Below, in pieces: positions 20,171-32,296 of a stretch of 64,000 nucleotides of DNA; within the stretch, counting starts at the first letter, position 1; each line of letters begins with the position of its first letter. Below the pieces are notes generated by a model. That model searched no databases. It saw only the letters and a list, made by a program, of their open reading frames with translations, and was not told where the DNA came from. The DNA is from Astrothelium macrocarpum (lineage: Eukaryota; Ascomycota; Dothideomycetes; Trypetheliales; Trypetheliaceae), in the NCBI GenBank assembly GCA_021030915.1, contig JAGEMR010000045.1, positions 141,385 to 205,384 of the forward strand, given 5' to 3'. Position numbers and translations under genes: made by a program.

Positions 20171-23100
20171 TCATTGCTTCTCCCTCAACACCTCAAAATT
20201 CTTCCCCTCAGGCCTCCGCCCCGCCGCTTCCCCACGAAAGAACTCACACACAAACACCAATTTCTCTGGCGGATGCTTCCCACTTCCTTTGCCTACAAAC
20301 ACCGTAATCTCATCTCCCGAATAGATCCGCCCGTACAATGTCCCAGTCTCCTTGCTACCACGCTTCAGATGTGTACCGTTGACCCAAATGCCTGCTGTGC
20401 TTTCAGTCGTGATGATGGTATGCAACCCTTCGATCTTTGTCCAGTCCGCGCTGGCATTGCTGGCAAGCGCCTCGTCGAGACCCTTGGCATGGAACCAGAT
20501 GAGGATTCCGCGCTTGGGGATGCGCGTGTCGCCTGAGTGAGGGTAGACGTGTGTGTTGCCACGGTCGCGACCCCATGTGGAGACGCGAGTGGAAAGAGGT
20601 AGCGTCATCGGGATGAACGAATCGGATGTCGAGGTGAGCTTGCCGAGACGGGTAGGCGGCCGGGCAAATGCATCAGGAGAGGATCGCTGTGACGCTGCTG
20701 CTGCCTCTGCAACATCATTCCCCGCAGGATGACTCATTTGAGGTTCATGGAAACTGGTGGGTTTGGAGTCGCTCCTTCCCTCTGCACTGTCTGTGGACCT
20801 CGTCGTAGTCCTTGGAAGTGACGCCATATTGGCAGGGAGATGAAGCGAGCTACCGAAGGATTGTTCATCTGGTTTCTTCGATTCCTCTGACTCATCGACA
20901 TCGGAATGTGAACGGTCATAGAAAGCAGAAGCGGAAAATGGAATGCTGATCTGTCGATTGAAAGGAGGAGGTCTTGGCGTAGTATCGTTTGTGTGTGGAC
21001 TTTTGACGTTGTTTGGGGTTGCTGTTTGAGAATTGTGATCGGGAGTCTTGGGTGTGGAAGGCTCACCTGCAGCTGGTGAGTTTGCGGAAGGTGGAGACTC
21101 CATGTGCAAGTCACGCACGAGCGATTCGGCTCCCAACAGACTCGTAGCTGCCCCGACTTTCAACAGTTGAGATTCAATCGATCCATTGCTTGATTGACGG
21201 CCAGAGCGAAACTGCCCAAAGTCCGTACTCGAATTGGCCTGACTCCTTTCACTTGCGCTGCTAGCAAGTTGATACGCGTCGGATTCGTTCGTCGTAGACG
21301 TATTTTGACGACTGATGGCAAGAGCAGCTTGTGTCCGAACATCAAATGCACCCGAGTCTTGTAGAGCTGAATGGCCTATCTCACCGAAGAGTCTGGGGCC
21401 ATTTCCTGGATCCACAGATGACGGATCATGAGAACCATTTTTCCGATGGAGGCGCCCAGAATTGTGGGAGGTATTGGGACTTGAGTCTGTTTTTGGCTTC
21501 TCACGAAATGCATACAGATCACCCCTTGCTCGTTTCGACTGGCGTGGGTCTAGGAAGTCATCGATGTCATTAGATCCAAAGCTAAAGTCATCTTCTTCAG
21601 GAACTTGGAAACGGCGGGCTCCATCATTAATACTCAATTGAGACATATCAGGTGCTGACGTTTCTGTGGGCTCTTCCTCTTCCTCTTCGTTAATGGCTCC
21701 TAAAAGTGCATCTGGTTCGGCGTTAACAATAGATCCATCATCAAGCCAAGGGTGTGTTAGACACTGCCTCTCTGAAGGCCGCTTTGAGGGATCCGTATTT
21801 AGCATCTTCATGAGAAAATCTATGCCTGCATCCGAGATTGCTACGAATTTGAGAGGCGAAATGTCCAACCTCGTCTCCATTATCTTATTGAACATTGCTT
21901 GGCCGGTTTGATCAGCAACACCCTCAAACGGAGGTTTTTTGCACAAGGAAAACCACAATACCGCCGCATAAGACCATGTGTCCACTGAATGACTGTATGA
22001 GTGTGCTTCGGCTTGCGGATGATTGCCGCGTCGTCGTTTCTGCCCCTTTACAGGGTGGCGATTGCTGTAGTGTGGAAAAACTTCCGGTGCACAATACAAT
22101 AGCGTGCCGCAAAACGTCTTGAGAAAAGTGTCATTGTCGTTGACAACTTTGGAGAGTCCAAAGTCCGACAATTTCACCTCAAAAGGATCTTCTGAAGAGA
22201 TCAAAATGTTGTCAGGCTTGATATCGCGATGTGTGATTTTCTGATCATGGAGATACATCAAGGCGCCGAGAACTTGACGTGACATGACTCTTCCTTGGTC
22301 TTCTTCCAACACTCCATATTCCTCCAAGTAATCTTGTAAGTCGCCAAAAGGAACGTATTCCATGACAATGTAGAGATGATTCTCAATATCGTAATAGTTG
22401 ACGTACTGAACAATGTTCGGGTGTCGCACAGTCTGCATGATTTGCATCTCGTTTTCAATCCGTCTATCCAGTACACCATTTTTCACAAACCTTCTTTTCT
22501 CCAATTCTTTTGCAGCGTAAAAGTTCCCATCCCGCCTGGTCGAAAGCTTGTACACGTTAGCAAAAGCGCCTTTACCAAGAAAGCCGACAACGCTGTATTC
22601 GTCGCCACCGTCCCACTTCATGCCACGATTAGAGCTTGTAGACGCGAGTTTGATGGAAGATGCGGCTTGTTTGGCTGCACGCTCATCTGCAACAACCTTT
22701 TGTTTGCCTCGAACATCAGCTTGTCCTTGCCCAGCCGTATTGGCTTCATCGTGCTGCTCCGCTAGTATGGCACGAGCCACGAAAGCTCTAAAGTTTTCGG
22801 TAAACAGTTCAGAGTGAGCATCTCTAGGAGGAATTCGTACGACAAATTTGATACAGTCCTCTGGTCTCGGCGATAGGATTGATATGATTGAATTGGCCAT
22901 CAGCATTCGCATCATTTCTCTCTCGCTTCCTCGTTTTTTTAGAAGGACGTCATCGACAAGTGTACCATTTGTGGACATATCCTGAATCATAATGACGCCA
23001 GAATTATTGACGTAGATGCGAAAATGCATATTGCTGATACGTTTCAGACTATCGATGTGGAGGATGATGTCATTTAGGCTGGGATGGCGGCCAAATGTAA

Positions 23101-23425
23101 ACCCCATTGCCGGTCGTTGGATTTTGGAGGAAAGCCGCAAGGCAAGATCCAGTGGAGCGTTTTGTCCATCAAGTATAAATGTCTCTTGTTCACTGGGGTC
23201 TTCTGATTGCGAGTGTTCGGTATAGGCGTGGTTCCTCCATTGAAGGACATGTTGTGGAGCGCGCCTATATGTTTCTTCGACAATGGCAAATGCAGCAGGC
23301 GAACAAGGATGAAGTATACATAATACATCTGCTGCATCGGCCTCACTCAGTCCAGACGTACTTTGGCCCGCGCGACGGGGATCGAAAACGGCTTGCGTTG
23401 ACGGTTGTGTGGCTTCCTCATCCAT
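20171..23425 (-). CDS. rad53: Rad53/Chk2-type checkpoint kinase with an FHA domain at each end
   Basis: A single-exon 1,084 aa kinase of the Rad53/Chk2 family, expected in the nuclear DNA-damage and replication checkpoint. An N-terminal FHA domain (about residues 105-190) has FTFGRHPSLNDI, ISNMHFRI and STNGT. The kinase domain starts near residue 280 (FLGKGAFANVYKL), with AAKELEKRR, THRDIKPDNILIS, DFGLSKVV and GTLLYCAPE. There is a basic insert (GQKRRRG) after the APE motif. A long Ser/Thr-rich tail with SQ/TQ and SP sites precedes a C-terminal FHA-like domain (about residues 960-1065) with EGLHTII and GIWVNGTHL. It lacks the canonical GRxxS start, having GILIWFHAKG instead, so phosphothreonine binding there is uncertain. 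The likely Neurospora counterpart is MUS-59 rather than PRD-4 (from memory of domain order). The ATG at 23425 is the first in frame. Confidence 0.88.
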   Translation of the reverse strand: MDEEATQPSTQAVFDPRRAGQSTSGLSEADAADVLCILHPCSPAAFAIVEETYRRAPQHVLQWRNHAYTEHSQSEDPSEQETFILDGQNAPLDLALRLSSKIQRPAMGFTFGRHPSLNDIILHIDSLKRISNMHFRIYVNNSGVIMIQDMSTNGTLVDDVLLKKRGSEREMMRMLMANSIISILSPRPEDCIKFVVRIPPRDAHSELFTENFRAFVARAILAEQHDEANTAGQGQADVRGKQKVVADERAAKQAASSIKLASTSSNRGMKWDGGDEYSVVGFLGKGAFANVYKLSTRRDGNFYAAKELEKRRFVKNGVLDRRIENEMQIMQTVRHPNIVQYVNYYDIENHLYIVMEYVPFGDLQDYLEEYGVLEEDQGRVMSRQVLGALMYLHDQKITHRDIKPDNILISSEDPFEVKLSDFGLSKVVNDNDTFLKTFCGTLLYCAPEVFPHYSNRHPVKGQKRRRGNHPQAEAHSYSHSVDTWSYAAVLWFSLCKKPPFEGVADQTGQAMFNKIMETRLDISPLKFVAISDAGIDFLMKMLNTDPSKRPSERQCLTHPWLDDGSIVNAEPDALLGAINEEEEEEPTETSAPDMSQLSINDGARRFQVPEEDDFSFGSNDIDDFLDPRQSKRARGDLYAFREKPKTDSSPNTSHNSGRLHRKNGSHDPSSVDPGNGPRLFGEIGHSALQDSGAFDVRTQAALAISRQNTSTTNESDAYQLASSASERSQANSSTDFGQFRSGRQSSNGSIESQLLKVGAATSLLGAESLVRDLHMESPPSANSPAAGEPSTPKTPDHNSQTATPNNVKSPHTNDTTPRPPPFNRQISIPFSASAFYDRSHSDVDESEESKKPDEQSFGSSLHLPANMASLPRTTTRSTDSAEGRSDSKPTSFHEPQMSHPAGNDVAEAAAASQRSSPDAFARPPTRLGKLTSTSDSFIPMTLPLSTRVSTWGRDRGNTHVYPHSGDTRIPKRGILIWFHAKGLDEALASNASADWTKIEGLHTIITTESTAGIWVNGTHLKRGSKETGTLYGRIYSGDEITVFVGKGSGKHPPEKLVFVCEFFRGEAAGRRPEGKNFEVLREKQ

Positions 23426-25904
23426 GATATGTACAGCTTACAAGAGTAGTCCAGTGGAGAAATCGGGTTGCCTGTGAAATATGCTCCCCAAGTCCTACGC
23501 ATCGGCGGTAGCGGGATATTACCGACAACTTGAAAGAGTTGAATTTGAGAAGATGAAAATATGCGCTGAATTTGAGATGGTTAGCGTAGAAAAGGTAGAG
23601 ATACTCGTGGGGTATCGATATGGGCAAGGCCGTGATGATGTGGAGATCAGGCCGCGTCTATGTCGGGAGAAAAACTCGAAAGGTGTAAAAGTGTTACGTG
23701 ACCGACGCAACACCGTCGCAGGCCTCAACACATGAAAAAACTCAGGTTCCCCGCATCAGTTGCCGTAGCAATATAGTCCGTCTACTGGGCGACAGCAATG
23801 AGGACTCTGCAGGAAGCCATTAAGTTAACAGTGGCAGTCTTGCGGAGCTTCCACTCATAATCAGATTCTCGCTGGTGAGGCAAACTTCTGCAACCAACCT
23901 TGATTGAGAACGACAGGACTTCAACAGGTGTAGGCTCCAACTCTGTGCCAACAGAGCTCCATGTACAATAGTACTCGAATTAGGCATGCATTGTCATTGA
24001 CTCGACTGTCTTGGATGCATGGGAGGCCGCCCGCCAGGTTGCAGATAGAATCACAGCGGAGAGCAAAAGCGAGCTTTTCTTAAGATTAGCAAGTTTTTGG
24101 TGGCTACGGCAGTTCACAAGTCGGCATCCACAGTCAACAAGCCAGCGAAGGCTTCTTGAGCAGTGATGTTCGCCGAGGAGTGAGGTCGAGGTCTGCAGGG
24201 ATCCTCGCAAGGGGACGAACACGCGTGGGGGAAAGGAGAGTAAAGAGAATGTACCGATGATTAACCGGCGCTATTGGCGCCTTCGGATGCGCGGCTCGAC
24301 GAACCGGTGCAACTACATCACATATGTCTGTTCCTGTGAAGTAAATTTTTATTACATTGCCACCCGGAAAGCCGTCTCAATTTGCTCTCTACTAAAGAGT
24401 CGCCCGTCAATAAAAGCCAGAATAGAGTAATTCAGTGAAGCACAACGCGCGTAAGTCTTCTAGACTATAGCTAATAGAAAGCTTGGTAGCTCTCAATGCA
24501 TTTTTATTACGCTTGGATCTGCTTTGGAGACTTGGTGTGCGAAAAGAGGGTACTTTAGCCAAAGCCGACTGCTGCATTTGAATTGCACTGAGATATGATC
24601 ATAGTCATGTACCGTATTGCAGATCTTGCCATTACGATGCATCGTCCTTTGCTGCCATCGGCGGGTTACGATCAGCAGTCACTGACTCGTGGAACCGATC
24701 AGAGAAGCTGATGGAATCTTGCTAGGCAGAAGACAGAGGTATTAGCCACAGTGCTGTCCCGCTGCATTGTGCTTTAATGTCAAGACAATAGGTTAAGTCG
24801 GTTGAGGCACACGCTGAGGTTGGCGTTTAACATCAGGCAGCCAGGTTGAAGGCTAAAATCTCACCCGTAATTAAATGTGCGCACGCTCCGCTGGCAACTT
24901 TCAAATATGCCGTGACAATCCTCACCCCTATGATGTCTGGCACAACAAAGTGTCCAACGCTCACAGATTTCTCCGGTCAAGTCTCGCACTACGCATTCGA
25001 TTAAGACTTGAACAGTCTACCAAGCAATGCTCAAATCGCTGGCGCCGATGCAATAGAATACACATGAAATGGAAGCAGATGGAGGTTGAACAGTAATTGA
25101 CCGATAGGTAGAACACCATTCTTAGCTTTGTCAGCACGGAGCAGAATTCATCAGTGGAAGGAGAGGTCTCGCTGCACTTGGCAAAGTTCAGCGACTGACT
25201 CGGGAAATTCTTCAGGCCAGTTTCAGATCATGCTCCATACTGCTATGACTATTCTGGAAACACTTGCTCTAAAAATTGTGGGGGCTACCTTTTACGGCAC
25301 GGAATACTGATAGGGGTAACAATAAGTAACGTTGGCGAAACACTTTCCCCACGCGACTGCTAGCCGAGCGATCCATAATAAATTTAATTCGTCCAGCGAC
25401 TTCTAGCTGTAGCTATGCTGTTCTTCGCAACAATGCCGCCTTATTTGTGGGCGCTCAGGGGAGATTCTCATTGCACCGCTAACGTAATAATTTTGATTCG
25501 CAAGCTTGGGGACTGTGATGTGTCGCAAGAGCCAGGGGAAGTTCATTCACGCACGACAATTTGATTCTCAGGGCGTAAAACAGAAAGCATCCTGCATAGG
25601 GTGATAAGAGGGTGTTGAGCACCAAAACCAATGTGTCAGAAACTATCATGGCTCCAGAGCGGCACATTTGGTCAAAGAAATAGACATGAGATAATAGACC
25701 TCAAAAGCAAAAAAGAAACAAGTCTCTCCTTGGATTAGGCGAGTGTAAATCTCATACCGCTAAATCAGTTGTCAAATGCAAGGTGGTACCTTAGTGGCCG
25801 GCCGATCGGTTCTCGGCCGGAAATTGCCGACCTCAATCTTCACCAACCACACCCTTTGTTTGGATGTACCTACCTAAGTAGAACTGGAACGACAACGCTC
25901 TACG
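23426..25904. other. Gene-free divergent upstream region, checkpoint kinase / rex1
   Basis: This 2.5 kb region lies between divergent genes. Open frames are all below 90 codons and none has a domain. A GTTACGTGACCG motif occurs near 23691 and an ACACGCGTG (MCB-like) motif near 24218. The latter is of possible interest for a checkpoint gene, but both are matches by eye only. The stretch 24300-25400 has mildly higher A+T with no repeat or transposon remnant visible. Confidence 0.5.
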
Positions 25905-28155
25905 ATGACGAAGCGAAAGCGATCACACGAGGAATTTCGAGCCGACAACGGTGATTCAGACAGCACAATCGCTACTAATGGCTTTGGTCTAGGCGCAACA
26001 CTGGCAATGCTAAACGACAAGCGTCCAAGGGAGTCTTCCCAACCTGAGGAGGAAAATATACAGCACGTCGAGAAAACCGACAACGAGTGGCACGTTGTTG
26101 AGTCTCATTCTAAGAAGAAGCGCCGAAAGCAGCAGGAGAAATCCCGCAATGCAGAAAACAACTATCCTGCCATATACCACTCACCACATATTCGACTCCA
26201 GTCATTTGTAAAAATCAGCGACCTTCAAACTCTTGTGCTCTACCTTCTAGCAGACGGTACGGCTCCCCAATGGGTGGCTGTACGACATCATAGACAGGTA
26301 AGGAAAGTTGTGGTGCTCATGGTCCCTGGACTGGAACCAGGCATGTTCAATGGGACTACATCTCTTTCCGTTCAGTCAGAAGAGGTAGAGCAGAGTAGTG
26401 CTTTTGCTTCAACAAGCGTCACGCCAGGTTCACCAAATCTGGAGCCAAGCACTTCTCCTGCACAAGAGAATTACACAGACAGCGTCAAGCCAACCCCTGA
26501 TGACTTCTATCCTATCAAGCTTATATCAGACCAAATGCCCGAACCCCTTCAACCCCTCTCTACTATCTTCACTCACATGTGGCCTGTCAAGAGCCCGGGC
26601 GATGATAGATTCAACCGTTTGCATTCTCCTGTCGCAGCAATGCTCACTTCACCGTTACCAAAGTCCAAAGAGGAAAGAAAAGGAAACGGACCCCAAACAC
26701 CTCGCGCAGCAAAAAATTGGAAAGATGAGCCTACACCAATCACGTTTTTCCTTGCTTCTCCAGAAGAACTTTTAGAAAATGAGTACGTTAGCCATCCATC
26801 TGTTTTTGCTACCGTGGTGGAACGTAGCAGAGATTTACAAGGGAGACGCAATCTAAATCAAGCACCAGAAGATGGCTGGGTGGATAGCACAGTGGATTCG
26901 CCGTCAATACATGAGATGTCTCAAAACGAAATGACCGATGGCGATCTGACGGCTGGGAAACGAGTCATTGCCATGGACTGCGAAATGTGCAAGACCGCAG
27001 ACGACGTGTTTGAGTTGACTCGCATCAGCTTACTTGATTGGGACGGGCAAGTGCTCATGGATGAGCTGGTGAAGCCAGACAATCCTATTATTGACTACCT
27101 TACACCGTAGGTTATTTGTCCCAGAGAAAGGATTTCTTGCTGACGTTTGAGACAGGTTTTCCGGCATCACACCAGATATGCTGATGGAAGTCACTACCCG
27201 ACTACGTGATATTCAAGCACGACTGCTTGACATTCTGACATCAGATACAATCCTTGTTGGACATTCTCTCAACTCCGATCTGACTGCACTCAAAATCACG
27301 CATCCATTTATTGTGGATACATCCATCATCTTCCCTCATCCTCGCGGACCACCACTCAAGTCTTCGTTGAGGTGGCTCAGTCAGAAATACTTGGCTCGCG
27401 ACATTCAACAGAACCACGGGACCAAAGGGCACGACAGCATCGAAGATGCCAAGGCATGTCTGGATCTTGTAAAACAAAAATGTGAAAAGGGACCGAAATG
27501 GGCGACTATAGAGGCCAACGGGGAATCTATCTTCAAGCGGTTATCTCGTGCGTCTCGGCCCGCACACTCAAAGCGCGATGCATCCACTGGGGAAGGTCGC
27601 AGGGGAGCTGTGGTCGACTGGGGTGACGTCGGCCGAGGTCCAGGTGCTGCAGCCGGAACTACGATTAGCTGTTCAAGCGACGCAGATATAGTGGCAGGAG
27701 TCAAAGTTGCCGTAAACGGTAATGAAGACCCAGCATCGGATTCAAGTGCAGACGTCGATTTCGTTTGGGCACGATTACGTGAATTAGAAGCTCTTCGAGG
27801 ATGGTCAAATGCAAACATAGTGTCAAACAAGGAAGATGGATTTGAAAATGATGATCAATCACTAGCACCACCAAGCATGACAGAGCTTGCAACAAAAACC
27901 GAGAAGACAGTGTCACACATCAAGGAGATTTACGATAGTCTGCCACGGTGTACGGCACTTATTATCTATAGTGGTTCTGGAGATCCCAGGGCATTGGGAC
28001 GTTGGCATAAACAATACCAACAACATCGGCAAGAGTTGGCGAGCAAAAAATGGAATGAGCCGCTCAGCGTGCAGTGGACACATCACGAAGAACAAGCAAT
28101 GCGGAAGGCCTGTATAGAGGCACGTAGTGGGATTGCATTTGTTAGCGTCAAATAA
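25905..28155 (+). CDS. rex1: RNA exonuclease Rex1 (DEDDh family)
   Basis: This is a nuclear 3'-5' RNA exonuclease of the Rex1/REXO1 group, which trims 5S rRNA, tRNA and snoRNA 3' ends in yeast. Exons 25905-27106 and 27156-28155 give 733 aa; the 49 bp intron splits a Pro codon (YLTP^FSGITPDML). The basic N-terminus (KRKRSHEEF, KKKRRKQQEK) looks like nuclear localisation signals. The exonuclease domain shows all DEDDh residues: Asp and Glu in AMDCEMCKT, Asp in HSLNSDLTALK, and His and Asp in HDSIEDAKACLDL. The C-terminal part (VSHIKEIYDSLP to IEARSGIAFVSVK) is a conserved fungal extension of unknown role. The start at 25905 is the first ATG in frame with a basic N-terminus typical of the family. 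Confidence 0.92.
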
Positions 28156-29152
28156 GGGCCGATTACGTGGTTTGTCTGACTGTGCTATATTAGCATGATT
28201 CACGGGTGGTTCGTGTGGCTAGCTGTTTCATAGATGAATCATCACCAGATGAAAAAATTTCCCTCTTTTTTTTTCTCTGTTGCCCAGTCTGGACCGGGAG
28301 CAATGGCTTGGCTAACTCGAATGTGCAATCGAATCGTGTGTCGTATTGGGCCCTTGAAGTAGGACATGACTACATGACTACATGACGCGAGGTGGGCGTC
28401 AGATAAATCAACCACGGTCGATAGCCAGATAGCTAGCACGCTAGAGGATAGATAATTGACGCCGGTATTGGCAGCGCTTGATCAGCAGGCGGCCAAGCAA
28501 TAGCAGCACGTATTACCCAACGAATGGCATAAGCTCGGGCAGATTACGAGCAAGCCATGAACCTTGGACTTTCGCTTTGAGTTTTTCACGGTTTCACCGG
28601 TGCCAGGTTCACTAATGGCAAAAAAGCGAATATCGCGCTGCATCGCATCCCTGCGCCCTAATCTGCAAACACTGGCGGCGGCTGCGTTGATTCGCTCGAC
28701 GCGGCCGTCTTTGGCTCATCTGGCATCCTGTGATTCCTGCATCGCGGCGCTATATCTGAATCGCATCCTTACATTATGCGTAGCTTATGCTTCGCTCTCC
28801 TACAGCATCTTACGAGCTCCCTAATTGGGGCCCCCTTGCCGGATCCGGCCTCCCGCTCGGGCAGCTTCTTGGGGAATTACTGGGAATTGCTCGCTCCACC
28901 CGAGCCTCCCGATCCCAGCCAGATCCACGGCCTTTGAGCCTCTGACGCGGCGTTTCTCTTACGAAAGCCAAGACGGTGTAGCGCGGCGGCACAGACGCTG
29001 TAGGGAGCGTCCAGCCTACCTAGGCTACCTACAGCGAGCGCGCTGTGTAATTACTGCCATGTCCTGGTTCGATAAATCTCCCACTAATCTGTGCGATGCG
29101 GTAGAACCTTCATGCCTTGCGCGTCCTCGCTCGCCGCTCTCATTTCCCGTTC
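28156..29152. other. Intergenic / upstream region of the zinc-ribbon gene
   Basis: This 1 kb region holds the rex1 3' flank and the promoter of the gene at 29153. An 8-bp direct repeat, CATGACTA, is present three times in tandem at about 28364-28386, the third copy truncated. The part 28800-29150 is GC-richer and may be the promoter and leader. No gene or RNA was recognised. Confidence 0.5.
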
Positions 29153-32100
29153 ATGGCCAGCAGCCAGCCTGAGCGAGAGTGGCCACCGCCCTCGCCATCG
29201 TCAGTCAGCGGTGCTTGCAAGAGCTGTGGCGCAGTCTTCGCCGAATTCTACAACGCCTTCATTCGAGTGACCGGATCCTATTTCCTGCCCTCGCTGGTTG
29301 GCTCGACCAGCACGAATGGCGTGCACGCGACCGGTAGGGCCAAATCGGCTGCGGCACACAGCGAGCTGGACGCATGGTAAGTCGAGTTGGACTCTCTGGC
29401 TCTCTTTTTAATAATTTTTTTTCCCTCCATGAGTCGCTCTCCCTGTGCCGCAAGATTCGACTCTTCAGGAGCTCCCCGTTTTGGACAGCGTTGCCTTCGC
29501 CGGTGGTACACTTAATGATTCTGACTTGGGGCGCGGCGGCGCTAAGATGGCGATGATGCGACCAATCTATTTCAAAAAAGCTTGCGACACTAAATCGTCG
29601 CCTTTTATTTGTCCCCCCCTGGTCAAGCGGTCCTGCTTCTCCTCGGCTAGCACATATAAGACTTTTTTGCTTGGCCCCACACTAATGCCGGTGGCTTGCG
29701 CATCTATAGTAAAATCCAGGCGCTGTCCTGCTCCACTTGCAACGAGACGCTGGGTATCACCGTCACCCTGGCGCCTCCAGAATCCGAGTACAGGTGAGTT
29801 AGTCAGATTGTTCAATTTTTATCCCTTTAAACCGGCCGCCTCGTTTATAATGCCCGCCCCTCGCACCAACATCTTGACTAAGTTGGTCCTGTGTGCATCG
29901 CATCCTCGCATATCGCTCCCGAAACAGCAAAACCTAACAACACGCTTGCTGACCCAATTGAATAAAATAGCGACCGCCAATTGTTTAAGCTCACAAACAT
30001 AACCCTTGCTTCCACTGCTACAGGCTTGCCTGCAGAACCCTATATTGACGAGGACCGCCACCATCCACCCACTCGGACTACTAATGCTTCTACGATGGAA
30101 CCAGATGCCCTGACACAGCAACCTTCAACACATTTAGAACAGCAGCAACAACAACCAAACATTAAGAATTCGCAAAACTTACCTTCACGTCCAGTGAAGA
30201 TTGCTAGCAAAGAATCGACTCCTGCAATTGCACCCAAACCAGCTCCTGCAGAGAGAATGGGCCCCATCACGAGTGCCAGTCCACCCAATGGCCATGCCAT
30301 CCCCAACGGACACCATGCACCTCCTACTCCTGGTGAGCAAGCATTGAGTGCTGTCAGGCAACTGAGCGAGCAAGTGCAATGGTGTGTTGCCTGCTGTGTG
30401 GAACAGAATAAGCACCTCGAACGTCTCGACCATAGCGTGCATCGACTGTATCAAGACGTTGGTGGTGTTGTCGTCTCTCTTGATAAGATCAAGAGAGATG
30501 TACAATCAAACCCTCCGAATGGTCGACGACCAGAGGACCCAATGGAACTTGAAATACTCCAAGATGCCATGTCCAAGATGCAGAGCAAGGTCAATGAGCT
30601 GGACACGGTCAAGATGCAAATGGAACTTTTAAAATCACGATTACGAAGAGTGGAAGAGACGACCGGGGCACCCAATTCTGCCTCCTCAGTACCACAGGGG
30701 CCTCCAAGCAGTTCGTCTACTTCTCAACATGATGTTGCCCGCCACCACACTCCAGCACCACTTACATTAACCACTCCTCATCACAGTGAGCGTTTACCAC
30801 CGCCATCACACTTTCAACCCATCGAGCCACGGGTTGAGCCGCGTTTAGAGTCTAGGATTGAGCCTCGAAGAGAGCTCCCTCGACCTGATCCTCGACCTGA
30901 TCCTCGACCAGATCCGCGATCCGAGCAGCCGAGACCCGAATCCCATGCTCCACCAACTTACCAATCGGCTTATCCACCCGTTCCATCGCAAGCCCCGCCT
31001 ATGGAGTCAGAACGATCGTCTAGTGGTGGTTGGGCTTCTGTAAATGGCCCGACGAGCGCCAAACGAGTGTTACCTGCGGAATCTGGAGCCACAGAACCTC
31101 CAGTGGATGGTTCACCCAAACGTCAGCGTGTTACATCCTCTGACTTTAGGCCCAGCTACCCTGAAGGGCCTGGCTCGTATTCGAACAGAGTTGAAACTAC
31201 ACAAGATACACGGCGTCTAAGCGATCCGAACGCACATCCGGATTCAACGAATGGGCTCACATTTGTTCCATACAGCTCGCAGGATGCTGATCCCGATGAC
31301 AGTTGGCGCCCAGAATCACAGCGAGAACAGTTGGATGGTCGACGGCGTGGTCGTGGTGGTCGTGGTGGCCGAGGAAGGAAAAGTCTTCCCCAGGCGAATG
31401 AATCCGGAACGCCAGAATGGGAACGACCAGAATGGAGTGGGTCTCAAATCTCACCAGACGGCTTCTACCATCCTATTACTCCTGACCTTATCGAAGGTCG
31501 TTCAGGCCGTGCTCCCCTGGCTCGGCGGAGCTCCGGTGGTCCTCCACCAGGTCAAACACCCAGCCGAATGAATACTATGGACCCTTATGCGCATACCAAA
31601 AAATCACGCACGAAACCAGTTCGAAACGCTGATGGAATCCTAATTCGGAAAGACGGAAGGCCGGACATGCGGTCTCAAAGTTCTGCTGCTAATCTTCGCA
31701 AAGTACATGCACGGAAAGAACAACAAGAGCGTAGTTCTGCAGAGCGCCGCCACACGCCTACATCCGGACTTGCCACGGCGCCAGTAATTGGCACTGATGG
31801 CTCGGCCGATGAAGATGAAGGCTCAGCATCTTCTGAACCTACACCTACTGAAGAGAGGCATGCGACAATCATGGGCAAAATTTTTCCAAGGGGCTACGAG
31901 CACCGAGATCGGATGGACGTAGCAGGACAGTATTTTAGAAAATCAAGCGCTTCGCCGGCGGAGCGAAAGATGATGCCTCAGGCGTTGGAATCTGAGGGGG
32001 TTACTGGTGAGGCACATGCGGCCGATTTTCGACCTGTTAATGCAAGCTCGGCCGAGAAGGAAGAAGCGCGTACAGAGAGCGAAGATGGAGCTATGAAAAG

Positions 32101-32296
32101 ATCATTCACACAATCGACTTCCGGAAGCGAATTCACGAGGGCAGACAAAATGGCTGGTGGTGATGGAGACTCCGAAATGCGGGATAGCGTTGCCGAGTCC
32201 CAGATTCCCAACGGGTCCAAAATTGCTTCACAAAAAACGGGATCTCCGGCGGCAGAAACACGAATGAGCGCTACGGATTCTGCTACTTCGGCTTGA
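29153..32296 (+). CDS. Zinc-ribbon, coiled-coil, RGG-box protein of unknown function
   Basis: I infer three exons, 29153-29376, 29710-29793 and 29971-32296, giving 877 aa; joins are HSELDA^CKIQALSC and PPESEY^SDRQLFKLTNI, both at codon position 2. The N-terminal domain has two CxxC pairs, CKSCGAVFAEFYNAF and SCSTCNETLGITV, so a zinc ribbon of Mis18/yippee-like layout is possible (inference). A predicted coiled coil follows around residues 210-300 (VRQLSEQVQW, EQNKHLERLDHSVHRLYQDV, EILQDAMSKMQSKVNELD). Then come an RPDPRPDP repeat, an RGG-type patch (RRRGRGGRGGRGRK) and a basic conserved block (VRNADGILIRKDGRPDMRS) that I recall from uncharacterised filamentous-fungal proteins. The tail is acidic and Ser-rich. 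The two introns (333 and 177 bp) are much longer than others here. Chromatin or centromere work would be a guess. Confidence 0.78.
30881..30916 (+). repeat. 12-bp coding tandem repeat (RPDP)
   Basis: Three near-identical copies of CGACCTGATCCT encode an Arg-Pro-Asp-Pro array inside the zinc-ribbon/coiled-coil gene. The third copy carries two substitutions. Confidence 0.9.

Noticed and set aside
23426..25904. RIP-mutated transposon in the large intergenic regions
   Set aside because: CpG and CpA/TpG use look ordinary by eye and no transposase-like residues remain in any frame.
29445..30002. 185-codon plus-strand frame between 29445 and 30002
   Set aside because: It falls over the two long introns and exon 2 of the zinc-ribbon gene in the wrong frame; the phase-correct joins SELDA^CKIQ and SEY^SDRQLF explain the region better.
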